DNA of 64,000 bases, taken from JACJVV01 sp047602755 (lineage in GTDB: Archaea; Nanobdellota; Nanobdellia; Woesearchaeales; JACJVV01). This document shows positions 44,160 to 52,305 of this stretch, in pieces; the stretch's first letter is position 1; each line of letters starts with the position of its first letter. Location of the stretch: contig JBLKOM010000007.1 in the NCBI GenBank assembly GCA_047602755.1, positions 43,015-107,014 of the forward strand. Direction: 5' to 3'. Below the pieces are notes generated by a model. It ran no database searches and was not told the DNA's origin. It was given only the letters and a program-made list of their open reading frames with translations. The translations under genes and the position numbers were made by a program.

Positions 44160-44484
44160 AAGAATTAGTTATTTTGAATTCTTTAAATAATTTTTTAAGA
44201 TTTTAGAAATAATTAGAATAAATTAATAATTATTATAATTGAAATTCATTTTACTATTGAAAATAAATAATCAAAAAAAAGTGACTATCATTAAATGAAG
44301 ACATAGTTCTCGACGGTATATTGAATTGGTAGTAACGTCTGTTTCTTTTGGAGATTTTAGCTTAAGAAAGAATCAATCACCTTATTATCTTAAAACAAAG
44401 ATTTAAAATTTGTTTTTTCTAAATGAAAAATAACCATATTAAGAATATATTTCTAAATAGGGTTTAATTTATAAACCAGCAAAT
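44160..44484. other. 325-nt spacer without a recognised gene
   Basis: No credible ORF, tRNA or box C/D RNA was seen. The left end serves the promoter of the PepSY-like gene; the right end (44461-44477, GGTTTA-ATTTA-TAAACC) is a palindrome spanning the TATA box of dut. A segment near 44310-44345 is slightly GC-richer but does not fold into a known RNA by eye. Confidence 0.4.
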
Positions 44485-44502
44485 TTGAGTTTAATTTCTG
44501 CG

Positions 44503-44934
44503 ATGGAAGTAAAAATAACAAAAACAAAAGATAATGCAATAATCCCTTCATATGCTAAATCTGGCGACGCTGGAGTGGATCTTTGTTCTACAGAAAATTA
44601 TATTATAAAGCCTGGAGAAAGAAAGTTGATTTCTACAGGATTAAAAATTGCTTTACCTGATGGATATGAAGCACAAGTCCGACCAAGATCTGGATTAGCA
44701 ATAAAAAATGGAATTAGTATTGTAAATACTCCTGGAACAGTTGATTCTGGATATCGGGGAGAAATTTGTGTTATTCTAATTAATCATGGACAAGAAGATT
44801 TTATTATAGAGCCTGGTATGAGAATTGCTCAAATGGTAATAAATAAATTTGAACATGTTGCTTTTAATGAAGTTGATGAACTTGATGAGACTGAACGAGG
44901 AGAAGGTGGGTTTGGTCATAGTGGAGAAAAATAA
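44503..44934 (+). CDS. dut: dUTP diphosphatase
   Basis: A 143-residue trimeric dUTPase that hydrolyses dUTP to dUMP. Motifs: AGVDLCS (I), RPRSGLAIKNGI (II), NTPGTVDSGYRGE (III), RIAQMVI (IV) and RGEGGFGHSG (V). The ATG at 44503 is preferred to an upstream in-frame TTG at 44485; the TATA box is centred about 31 nt upstream. Together with tmk nearby it marks a dTTP-supply neighbourhood. Confidence 0.96.
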   Translation: MEVKITKTKDNAIIPSYAKSGDAGVDLCSTENYIIKPGERKLISTGLKIALPDGYEAQVRPRSGLAIKNGISIVNTPGTVDSGYRGEICVILINHGQEDFIIEPGMRIAQMVINKFEHVAFNEVDELDETERGEGGFGHSGEK

Positions 44935-44993
44935 TAAGTATAGAATATATATCAAAGAATATATTTTTTAGAGTCAAAAAAAGAGGTGAAAAA

Positions 44994-45071
44994 ATGGCAG
45001 TAAGTTATAATACAATTAAAAAAAATACAACATTATCTGGTTTTCTTTTAAATGAAGAAGAGGAAGAATAA
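44994..45071 (+). CDS. putative 25-residue peptide gene
   Basis: ATG at 44994 follows one of the strongest SDs in the window (GAGGTG, 6 nt upstream, identical in layout to the SD at 9920). It encodes a 25-residue peptide with a neutral/basic start (MAVSYNTIKKNTTLSGF) and an acidic C-terminus of five Glu. It sits between dut and the degenerate radical-SAM-like gene. The good SD argues for translation; the short length and lack of known homologues keep confidence moderate. Confidence 0.45.
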   Translation: MAVSYNTIKKNTTLSGFLLNEEEEE

Positions 45072-45110
45072 CCATAATTATTTATATTCTACAGTAATTA
45101 CATCCTTACA

Positions 45111-45806
45111 ATGGATGTTTATTTACATAAATTAATAACAATATCAAATAGGAAATTATTTGGTAAAATATGTTCTGAAATTCATCTTATAGGAACTAAT
45201 TTAGATATTCCTTTTATTAATAAAGAAGAAAACCTAAAAATTGATAGCAAATATTCAATAAATATAAAAGAGATAAAATCTGAAATTGACATTCTTAGAA
45301 AGGTAGCAAAAACTATCATTTTTAGAAACGGTGAACCTTTTTTACAAAGAATAGCATTAAAAAATTTAGTACAATATGCTAAGCAAAAAGGAATGTATAT
45401 AGCAATTGAAACATACGGTACATCACCTAATTTGATAAAAGAATTAATTGATAAGAAATTAGTTGATATGATTATATTAAAAGCATACTTTCCATTAAAT
45501 GAATTATGGCTCCAAAAAATTTGTCGAAGCAGATTAATCAGTAATTACAAAGATATCATATCACAAATAAAGAACACAATAACAATATTAGAAAATAGTA
45601 AAATTAATGTACAAGCAAAAACTTGCATTGTAGATGGTATCATAGCAAATAAAAATGATGTAAGTAAAATAATCAATCCATTAAGTAAAATAAGAAATTT
45701 AAAATATGAAATAATTAATTTAAGCAATAATATCAATAATGATCAAATCGAGGAAATTAAAAACCATATTACAAATAAATTTAAAAATATAAAAATAAAA
45801 GATTAA
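45111..45806 (+). CDS. radical-SAM-like protein lacking cluster cysteines
   Basis: A 231-residue protein that follows the NrdG/organic-radical-activase type of radical SAM sequence: IFRNGEPFLQRIALKNLVQYAK aligns with the GGEP motif, IAIETYGTSP with the [IL]ETNG-like strand, and LVDMIILKAYFP follows. The N-terminal loop, normally C-x3-C-x2-C as in GCNLRCPFCHN, reads GTNLDIPFINKE, so all three cluster ligands appear replaced (Thr, Ile, Ile). GGEP has become NGEP. A TATA box is centred 27 nt before the ATG, so it has its own leaderless promoter. It may be a structural paralog that no longer binds a 4Fe-4S cluster. Role unknown. Confidence 0.55.
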   Translation: MDVYLHKLITISNRKLFGKICSEIHLIGTNLDIPFINKEENLKIDSKYSINIKEIKSEIDILRKVAKTIIFRNGEPFLQRIALKNLVQYAKQKGMYIAIETYGTSPNLIKELIDKKLVDMIILKAYFPLNELWLQKICRSRLISNYKDIISQIKNTITILENSKINVQAKTCIVDGIIANKNDVSKIINPLSKIRNLKYEIINLSNNINNDQIEEIKNHITNKFKNIKIKD

Positions 45807-45900
45807 AGTAGAGCATTCATTATTATTATACTTATTATAAATTAAATTTAGTTTATGTATTCTAAGGTAAGAATCATTTATTGTTCTATTTATATTTATC

Positions 45901-46575
45901 TTATTTCTTAATTATGTCTTTAATTAATGGATATACCTTATCATGTATTTGATCTATTGTTAAAGGATTATCGCCATTATTACACTTGATAATATCCCAT
46001 GATTCTTTTTTTGCTACATAAAGATAAGCCTTCTCAGCATTCTTTAAATGATTAATATCAGCTTCGTGAATATCTTTTTTAGAACCACCTACGTAATCAC
46101 GATGTCCTTTTTTGTCAACTAACTTTTGGCCTATTTCACAAGGCATATGAAGCATGATGATTTTATCAGGTTTAGGTATTTGAAATATTTCATATTCTAG
46201 ATTGTCAAGCCATTTTAGAAAGTTATCTATTTGGTCTTTAGGTAATTTACCTGCTTGATGACCTTTATTTGCAGAAGTATAACGATTACAAATAATTATT
46301 TTACCTTGATCAAGCCAAGATTTGAGTTCATTACTTTTTGCATATCTATCGATTGCATAGAAAATTGAAGCACGATATGGACCTACTTCTTCAGCAGTTC
46401 CAAATTTACCATTAAGATATTGCTCAACCATAACAGATGAAGGATTACCATATTGAGGAAATTCAACATACTCAACATTATAGTTTTCTTTTTTTAATTT
46501 TTCAACTAATAATTTTGATTGTGTAGCTTTTCCGCTACCGTCTGTTCCTTCAATAACAATTAATTTTCCTTTCAT
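45901..46575 (-). CDS. tmk: thymidylate kinase
   Basis: A 224-residue dTMP kinase. P-loop EGTDGSGKATQS, FPQYGNP, the DRYAKS/CNRYTSANKGHQAG segments and the lid region HRDYVGGS are present. It belongs with dut functionally. lgt lies upstream on the same strand with a 92-nt spacer very rich in T on the plus strand. Confidence 0.95.
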   Translation of the reverse strand: MKGKLIVIEGTDGSGKATQSKLLVEKLKKENYNVEYVEFPQYGNPSSVMVEQYLNGKFGTAEEVGPYRASIFYAIDRYAKSNELKSWLDQGKIIICNRYTSANKGHQAGKLPKDQIDNFLKWLDNLEYEIFQIPKPDKIIMLHMPCEIGQKLVDKKGHRDYVGGSKKDIHEADINHLKNAEKAYLYVAKKESWDIIKCNNGDNPLTIDQIHDKVYPLIKDIIKK

Positions 46576-46667
46576 TTTATGTTTTTTATTTAATTATTTT
46601 TATATTTTTTATGTAAGTATTTTTTATGTTTACATTTTTTGTATCTTTATTTTTACTTTTTTTAGTT

Positions 46668-47450
46668 TTAATTTTTTATTAACTTTGATATATGAATTAT
46701 CCAGGCTAATGATAATATAAACATTACTATACTTAACAATTGACCCATAGTTAGATTAAGTATTAAATAACCTAATTGAATGTCGGGAGAACGGTAAAAC
46801 TCAACAATAAATCTAAAAAATGAGTATAATAAAATAAATAATCCAAAAATTAGACCTGGTTTTTCTTTTATTTTCTTTAAATCTTTAATTGACCACAAAA
46901 ATATAAAAATAATAATGTTTTTGAATGAAGCATAAAGCTGAGAAGGATGTCGGCAAACTTCTTCACCTGGGAAAATTACACACCAAGAAACATTTGTTAC
47001 AGTTCCAATTAATTCAGCATTAATAAAATTAGCAATCCTGCCTAATGATAAAGCTAAAGCTAAAGGTAATATTGTAATATCTGCCATTTCTAGTAGATTA
47101 AGTTTATTTTTTTTACAAAATAGATATACAGCTACACAAGCACCTATAAAACCACCATGAAAAGATAATCCACCTTGCCAGATATAAAGAATTTCAGTCA
47201 GATTTGATAAATAATATGATGGATTATAAACCAAAGTATAAAATAATCTTGCTCCGATTATAGTACCAAGTGCAATCCAAAATATGTAGTCAAGTACTTC
47301 ATCATTTGATAAATTAAGTTTTCGCTTAGAAATCATATGCTTAATTAGGAAGTAACCAATAACAAAACCTAAAAGGTATAATAAACCATAGTAACGAATT
47401 TGTAACGGCCCTAGTTCGAATAGAATAGGATTTATATTATGAGTAAACAT
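46668..47450 (-). CDS. lgt: prolipoprotein diacylglyceryl transferase (Lgt)
   Basis: A 260-residue polytopic membrane protein with the bacterial Lgt signatures: IRYYGLLYLLGF, GGLSFHGGFIGA, GRIANFINAELIG and HPSQLYAS, plus FFRFIVEFYRSPD near the end. Lgt moves a diacylglyceryl group to the lipobox cysteine of lipoproteins. Canonical Lgt is a bacterial enzyme that most archaea lack, and its usual substrate has bacterial lipid stereochemistry, so its presence suggests transfer from bacteria. All key blocks are intact. Confidence 0.93.
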   Translation of the reverse strand: MFTHNINPILFELGPLQIRYYGLLYLLGFVIGYFLIKHMISKRKLNLSNDEVLDYIFWIALGTIIGARLFYTLVYNPSYYLSNLTEILYIWQGGLSFHGGFIGACVAVYLFCKKNKLNLLEMADITILPLALALSLGRIANFINAELIGTVTNVSWCVIFPGEEVCRHPSQLYASFKNIIIFIFLWSIKDLKKIKEKPGLIFGLFILLYSFFRFIVEFYRSPDIQLGYLILNLTMGQLLSIVMFILSLAWIIHISKLIKN

Positions 47451-47514
47451 GTATTAATAAAACATTTAAAGAATTAATAAAACTTTTGTGAATATTGTAA
47501 ATAAATCAAATAAA

Positions 47515-48198
47515 ATGGATATTCGCGATATATTAAAGAAAAGTTGGGATTTTATATGGAATAGCAATAGCGTTTGGAGTTGGCTTTTAAATATAGTTCT
47601 TGCATATTTTTTTATAGTCTATATCTTTTATCCAGGAGTAGGTGCATTATTTAAAACACCGTTCCCATTAGTAGCAGTTGTTTCTGGTAGTATGGAGCAT
47701 ATGATTATTAATCATGATTCAGGTGAACCCTTCTTATGTGATCAAACCTTTGATAGAACACATTTAATAGTAAGTTTTGATCAATATTGGGAAATATGTG
47801 GGGAATGGTATGAAAACAACGGAATAACAAAAGAACAGTTCAATGATTTCTCATTTAGAAGAGGATTTAATAAAGGAGATATTATGTTCATATATGGAAC
47901 TAGTCCTAAAGATTTAGAGATTGGCGATGTTATAGTATTTAGAACAGATTATCAATGGGATGCAAGATATAGCTTAGAACCAATTATCCACAGAATAGTT
48001 GATATAAAAATAATAAATGAGCAATATTATTTCACTACAAAAGGTGATCATAATGAGGCTATAGGACCGATTGATATGAATATAAACGAAAATAATGTCC
48101 TTGGTAAAGCAGTTTTTAGAATTCCATTTTTAGGATGGATTAAAGTATGGTTCACAGATTTAATCAATTGGTCTGTTTTAATGATTAATCGGATATAG
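47515..48198 (+). CDS. signal peptidase I (archaeal S26B type)
   Basis: A 227-residue peptidase with one N-terminal membrane helix (WSWLLNIVLAYFFIVYIFY). The catalytic Ser is in VSGSMEHM and the archaeal/eukaryotic His in IIHRIV, followed by TKGDHN. A large insertion separates the Ser box from GDVIVFR. The ATG at 47515 was chosen since the likely TATA (CATTTAAAG) puts transcription start near 47493, after the in-frame GTG at 47488. Divergent from lgt: both handle exported proteins. Confidence 0.9.
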   Translation: MDIRDILKKSWDFIWNSNSVWSWLLNIVLAYFFIVYIFYPGVGALFKTPFPLVAVVSGSMEHMIINHDSGEPFLCDQTFDRTHLIVSFDQYWEICGEWYENNGITKEQFNDFSFRRGFNKGDIMFIYGTSPKDLEIGDVIVFRTDYQWDARYSLEPIIHRIVDIKIINEQYYFTTKGDHNEAIGPIDMNINENNVLGKAVFRIPFLGWIKVWFTDLINWSVLMINRI

Positions 48199-48293
48199 TA
48201 AATTTTATAATTAGGTATAATACTTTAAAAAGTAGTAAATAATATAAAATAGTAATAATAATAATAGATTTATTTAACTATAAGGTAAAGAAA

Positions 48294-48608
48294 ATGATGT
48301 TTTGTCCAAAATGCGGTGCATTACTTGTACCAAAGAGAAATAAGAAGCAAACAAGTTGTAGTTGTGGCTATGTACATAAAGAAGCTGTTACAATAAGCCT
48401 TTCAGAACAAGTTAAAGAACAAAAAGAAATAGAAGTACTTAACGAAGAAGATAAACTTAAAACACTACCTTTAACTGAAGTTGATTGTCCTATGTGTAAA
48501 CATACAAAAGCAAGATTTTGGACAGCTCAGACTAGATCAGCTGATGAGGCTGAAACAAGGTTTTTTAGATGTGAAAAATGTCATCATGTCTGGCGTGATG
48601 CAGCTTGA
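48294..48608 (+). CDS. tfs: transcription elongation factor TFS
   Basis: A 104-residue TFIIS/RPB9-like factor that stimulates transcript cleavage by archaeal RNA polymerase. N-terminal ribbon FCPKCG...CSCGY and C-terminal ribbon DCPMCKHTKARFWTAQTRSADEAETRFFRCEKC with the acidic DE pair at the tip loop. Two adjacent ATGs (48294, 48297) can start it. The stop overlaps the DUF167 gene's TTG start. Confidence 0.95.
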   Translation: MMFCPKCGALLVPKRNKKQTSCSCGYVHKEAVTISLSEQVKEQKEIEVLNEEDKLKTLPLTEVDCPMCKHTKARFWTAQTRSADEAETRFFRCEKCHHVWRDAA

Positions 48609-48835
48609 TTTTTGAAAAAAGATTCACTGTATATATTAAACCTGGAAGTTCTAATAATAAATATATTGGATTAGATTATAAACAAAGGCATGTAATTAGT
48701 CTAAAACAAAAAGCACAAGATAATAAAGCAAATATTGCTTTAATAAAATTCTTAAAAAAAGAGTATAATATTACAGTTATAATAAAACATGGTTTAAAAA
48801 GTCAAGAAAAAGTTTTAGAGATAAAAGAAGTTTAA
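48605..48835 (+). CDS. DUF167/YggU-family protein
   Basis: A 76-residue protein with the DUF167 pattern: VYIKPGSSNNKYIG, ISLKQKAQDNKANIALIKFLKKEY (typically A.P..GKAN..L...L) and a C-terminal G.KS..K.l.I strand. It has no ATG; TTG at 48605 overlaps the TFS stop (TTGA), so translation is coupled. Function in the family is unknown. Confidence 0.85.
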   Translation: MIFEKRFTVYIKPGSSNNKYIGLDYKQRHVISLKQKAQDNKANIALIKFLKKEYNITVIIKHGLKSQEKVLEIKEV

Positions 48836-48953
48836 TTGTGACATAATAATAATATAATTAATAATTAAGGTATTATATCTCATTTTTGCATAATCCATAT
48901 AAAGAAAGGATTTTATGAATAATTAAAAGCAGTTAACTTGTAGGGGTGTTAAA

Positions 48954-50222
48954 ATGTTTGAATCTATTAAATCTCAAGATCCGGTTGTATATGAAGCTTT
49001 AATTAATGAAATTAAAAGGCAAAATGAAGGTGTTGAGCTAATTGCCTCTGAAAATCTTGTAAGTAATGCTGTTTTAGAAGCTGCTGGAAGCCATTTAACA
49101 AATAAATATAGTGAGGGTTATCCAACGAAAAGATATTATGCTGGGAATGAATTTATTGATATTACTGAAAACTTAGCAATAGAGAGAGCGAAGAAATTAT
49201 TTGGTGCTGAGCATGTAAATGTACAACCACATGCAGGAAGTCAAGCAAATATGGAAGTTTATTTTGCATTACTTGAATTGAAAGATAAAGTTTTAGGAAT
49301 GAGTTTAGATCATGGTGGGCATCTTACACATGGAAGCCCTGTTAATTTCTCAGGGAAATTTTACAATATTGTTTCATATGGTGTAGATAAAGAAACAGGA
49401 AGATTAAATTATGACGAGATTGCTGAAATTGCTAGAAAAGAAAGACCTAAGTTAATATTAACTGGTGCATCAGCATACCCAAGAGAAATAGATTTTAAGA
49501 AATTTAGAAAAATTGCTGAAGAAGTTGAAGCATATCTTATGGCAGATATAGCACATATTGCTGGGATGGTAGCTGCAAAATTGCATCCTGACCCAGTTAA
49601 TGAATGTGATGTTGTTACAACAACTACACATAAAACTTTGCGAGGTCCAAGAGGCGCAATTATAATGTCTAAAATTCAAGATAGACTCCATCCAAATGAT
49701 AAAAAAAATCTTGCTAGAAAAATTGATAGTGCAGTATTTCCAGGGATGCAGGGAGGACCTTTAGATCATATAATTGCAGCAAAAGCCGTTGCATTTGGAG
49801 AAGCATTAAAACCAGAGTTCATTAATTATCAAAAACAAGTATTAAAAAATGCAAAAGCAATGGCTGAAGCATTAATGAATAAAGGACTTAAACTTGTATC
49901 AGATGGAACAGATAATCATTTAATGCTTATTGATGTTAATCAATTAGGTATGGGTGGAAAACAAGCAGAATTAGCACTTGAAAAAGTTGGAATATATTGT
50001 AATAAAAATATGATACCTTATGATACTAGAAGTCCTTTTGATCCTAGTGGTATAAGGCTTGGAACACCAGCAATAACAACAAGAGGATTTAAAGAAGAAG
50101 ATGCAAAAGAAATTGGAGAGATGATTGCTGATGTACTACAAAACATAGAAAATACTAGTATTCAAAATAAAGTTAGCCTAAGAATAAAAGAGTTATGCAG
50201 TAACTACAAGATATATCAATAA
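48954..50222 (+). CDS. glyA: serine hydroxymethyltransferase
   Basis: A 422-residue PLP enzyme interconverting serine and glycine with a pterin carrier. The PLP lysine lies in TTTHKTLRGPRG; other blocks are ELIASENLVSNAV, NKYSEGYPTKRYYAGNEF and GMQGGPLDHIIAAKAVAF. An SD (GGGGTG) precedes the ATG and a TATA-like CCATATAAAG near 48897 gives a leader of about 30 nt. Confidence 0.97.
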   Translation: MFESIKSQDPVVYEALINEIKRQNEGVELIASENLVSNAVLEAAGSHLTNKYSEGYPTKRYYAGNEFIDITENLAIERAKKLFGAEHVNVQPHAGSQANMEVYFALLELKDKVLGMSLDHGGHLTHGSPVNFSGKFYNIVSYGVDKETGRLNYDEIAEIARKERPKLILTGASAYPREIDFKKFRKIAEEVEAYLMADIAHIAGMVAAKLHPDPVNECDVVTTTTHKTLRGPRGAIIMSKIQDRLHPNDKKNLARKIDSAVFPGMQGGPLDHIIAAKAVAFGEALKPEFINYQKQVLKNAKAMAEALMNKGLKLVSDGTDNHLMLIDVNQLGMGGKQAELALEKVGIYCNKNMIPYDTRSPFDPSGIRLGTPAITTRGFKEEDAKEIGEMIADVLQNIENTSIQNKVSLRIKELCSNYKIYQ

Positions 50223-50286
50223 TTATATATTTTAGTAACTGCAAAAGTATATAAGTAAATCTTAAAATTATTTTTTAGGTGGTAAC

Positions 50287-50718
50287 TTGCAAAATACATT
50301 AGATTCTTTAACTGAACAAAACATAACTAATATTTCTTTAGCAAATTTTTATAATAGTAATGAAAGTATAAATCAAATTGTAAAAAATCTTGTAGAGGCA
50401 ATGCTTTTTGTTAGTTCTGATAGTATAAAACTTGAAGATCTTGAAAGAAAAGCATTAGAATATATAGAAACAAATATACAAAGTAAAGCAAGTACAGAGC
50501 ATAATATACCAATAGATGCATATAAACGTGCATATAATGCAGTTCATTGGACTTTAACTCAAGGGGGTAATGGAGTTATATACTGTAGACATTTTTCAAA
50601 AGATGGAACATTATGGATGAGTGATGGCGGAGATATTAATTATTGGACTAAACAAGTAATAGCACAACATAAAGAGTTGTTGAAAGAAAGGTTATCATCA
50701 AAATATATAAGAGAGTAA
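50287..50718 (+). CDS. hypothetical protein, 143 residues, TTG start
   Basis: A soluble protein without a recognised domain. TTG at 50287 is preceded by AGGTGGT (3-4 nt spacer), and no ATG lies upstream in frame, so TTG initiation is likely. Aromatic C-terminal part: AYNAVHWTLTQGGNGVIYCRHFSKDGTLWMSDGG. Position after glyA (64 nt) may indicate cotranscription. Confidence 0.65.
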   Translation: MQNTLDSLTEQNITNISLANFYNSNESINQIVKNLVEAMLFVSSDSIKLEDLERKALEYIETNIQSKASTEHNIPIDAYKRAYNAVHWTLTQGGNGVIYCRHFSKDGTLWMSDGGDINYWTKQVIAQHKELLKERLSSKYIRE

Positions 50719-50854
50719 TTGATTTATTATAAAATCTTAATATATTATGAGTAAGAATTAATTTCTATTAACAAATAAAATAAGGATAATAATATTATAA
50801 TTCTAATTATAGAATATAGTAAATCTTAAAAGTAGATGTTGATTATCTATTATT

Positions 50855-51163
50855 ATGACATATACAGCTATATACGTTACATTCCCAAAAAAGGATGTTG
50901 CTGAAGAAATTATAGAGAAATTGTTACATGAAAAATTAATTGCATGTTCTAATGTATTTCCAATCAAAAGTATGTATTGGTGGAAACAAAAAATTAACAA
51001 AGATGATGAATTTGTTGGATTACTAAAAACAAGTTTTGCTAATGTTGAAAAAGTTGAAACAAGAATAAAAGATTTACACCCATTTGAAGTTCCTTGTATA
51101 ATGAGATTAGATGTATCAGCAAACAAAGAATATGAAGACTGGGTAAATCATGAAGTACAATAA
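50855..51163 (+). CDS. cutA: CutA-like divalent-cation tolerance protein
   Basis: A 102-residue CutA1 protein: AIYVTFPKKDVAEEIIEKLL, LIACSNVFPIKSMYWWKQKI and HPFEVPCIMRLDVSAN are the family blocks. It forms trimers resembling PII proteins. The 3' end overlaps the membrane-protein gene by 14 nt, implying coupled translation. Confidence 0.93.
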   Translation: MTYTAIYVTFPKKDVAEEIIEKLLHEKLIACSNVFPIKSMYWWKQKINKDDEFVGLLKTSFANVEKVETRIKDLHPFEVPCIMRLDVSANKEYEDWVNHEVQ

Positions 51164-51719
51164 ACTTGCAAAATTCTTATACAAAAAAAGATTTTTATTC
51201 ATTATTTTATCTTCAATAATAATAATCTCCTTACTTTTTTTTAATTTATTTAAGATGGTATTCTTTTTGTTAATTTTACTTGCATTAATAATAGCATCAT
51301 CCACAGTTGCTAGACAAATACCAAGATATAATACAAGTATAGAATTAATTATGTTTGGAACTGTTTTATGTGGGTTTGCTTATGGTATGAAAATTGGTGC
51401 ATTATTTGGATTAATAGGTTCTATTATTTATTATTTTGGTGCAGGAAGAATGTCATATTACGTGATTGTGTTTGCACCATTATATTCAATAATAGGGATT
51501 ATTGCTGGTTTTTTAGCTAAAACAACTAATAATAATGATATATTTATGCTTGGAATGATATTAACAATAAGCTATTCAATAATTTCAAGTTTACTTGTAT
51601 ATATAATATTTAATGCCAAATTTGATAAAGCATTTGGATTCATTCTAATAAATACCATATTTAATTTTATAATGTTTAAATATTTTGGACCAATGTTTTT
51701 AGCTTTGATGATTGTATAA
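51150..51719 (+). CDS. multi-pass membrane protein, paralogous family (copy 3)
   Basis: A 189-residue protein with a basic N-terminus (KYNKLAKFLYKKR) and about six hydrophobic helices. It shares with the two genes next to alaS the block SIELIMFGTVLCGFAYG in the same position, and adds a clear G-x3-G-x3-G helix (GMKIGALFGLIGSIIYYFG), which resembles S components of ECF transporters. It overlaps cutA by 14 nt. The substrate is unknown. Confidence 0.75.
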   Translation: MKYNKLAKFLYKKRFLFIILSSIIIISLLFFNLFKMVFFLLILLALIIASSTVARQIPRYNTSIELIMFGTVLCGFAYGMKIGALFGLIGSIIYYFGAGRMSYYVIVFAPLYSIIGIIAGFLAKTTNNNDIFMLGMILTISYSIISSLLVYIIFNAKFDKAFGFILINTIFNFIMFKYFGPMFLALMIV

Positions 51720-51830
51720 TAATTAAAAGAAATAATGGTAAGATTATGATATATAAATAATAATTGTAATATTAACAATAACATTAAATAATAAATTAAA
51801 TATATAAAGACTAATACAAATTATAATAAA

Positions 51831-52295
51831 ATGGATTCAATAAAAGAAAAAAAAAGAAAGTATCGTGAAAGTAATTCAGAATACTTTGAAGCAATATTGC
51901 AGTTAAGAGGATTTTCTGATAAAGATATATATGATATTGTTGATTATATCGAGGCTAATGAATGTAGAATAAGCAAAGAAGTTATAGAAAAAGATGGAGT
52001 TGATTTTTATTTATTCTCACAAAAATTTATTCAAAAATTAGCCCGATGGATAAAGGAAAGATATAATTGCATAATTAACATAACAAGTACACTACATACT
52101 AGAGATACAAAAGCAAATAAAGATTTATTCCGATTAACAGTTTATGCCAGATTTTTACCATTTAAAATAGGGGATATTATTGATTATAAAGGAGAAAGAG
52201 TAAAAATAACATCTTCAGGAGAAAAAGTATCTGGTAAGAATGAGAAAACAGGAAAAAGAATTTTTATTGATTTAAATCAAATAAATTTTAATTAG
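51831..52295 (+). CDS. NMD3-related protein, short form
   Basis: A 154-residue protein. EYFEAILQLRGFSDKDIYDIVDYIE, then DFYLFSQKFIQKLARWIKERYN and the strand-rich DLFRLTVYARFLPFKIGDIIDYKG match the middle part of archaeal NMD3 proteins, large-subunit export/assembly factors. The N-terminal zinc-binding CxxC pairs of NMD3 are missing. A TATA box is centred 27 nt upstream. Convergent with DUF460 (10-nt gap). Confidence 0.55.
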   Translation: MDSIKEKKRKYRESNSEYFEAILQLRGFSDKDIYDIVDYIEANECRISKEVIEKDGVDFYLFSQKFIQKLARWIKERYNCIINITSTLHTRDTKANKDLFRLTVYARFLPFKIGDIIDYKGERVKITSSGEKVSGKNEKTGKRIFIDLNQINFN

Positions 52296-52305
52296 ACATT
52301 ATACA

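Noticed and set aside
44300..44345. Possible tRNA-like segment in the spacer before dut
   Set aside because: No acceptor stem pairing, T-loop GTTCRANYC or anticodon arm could be assembled by eye.
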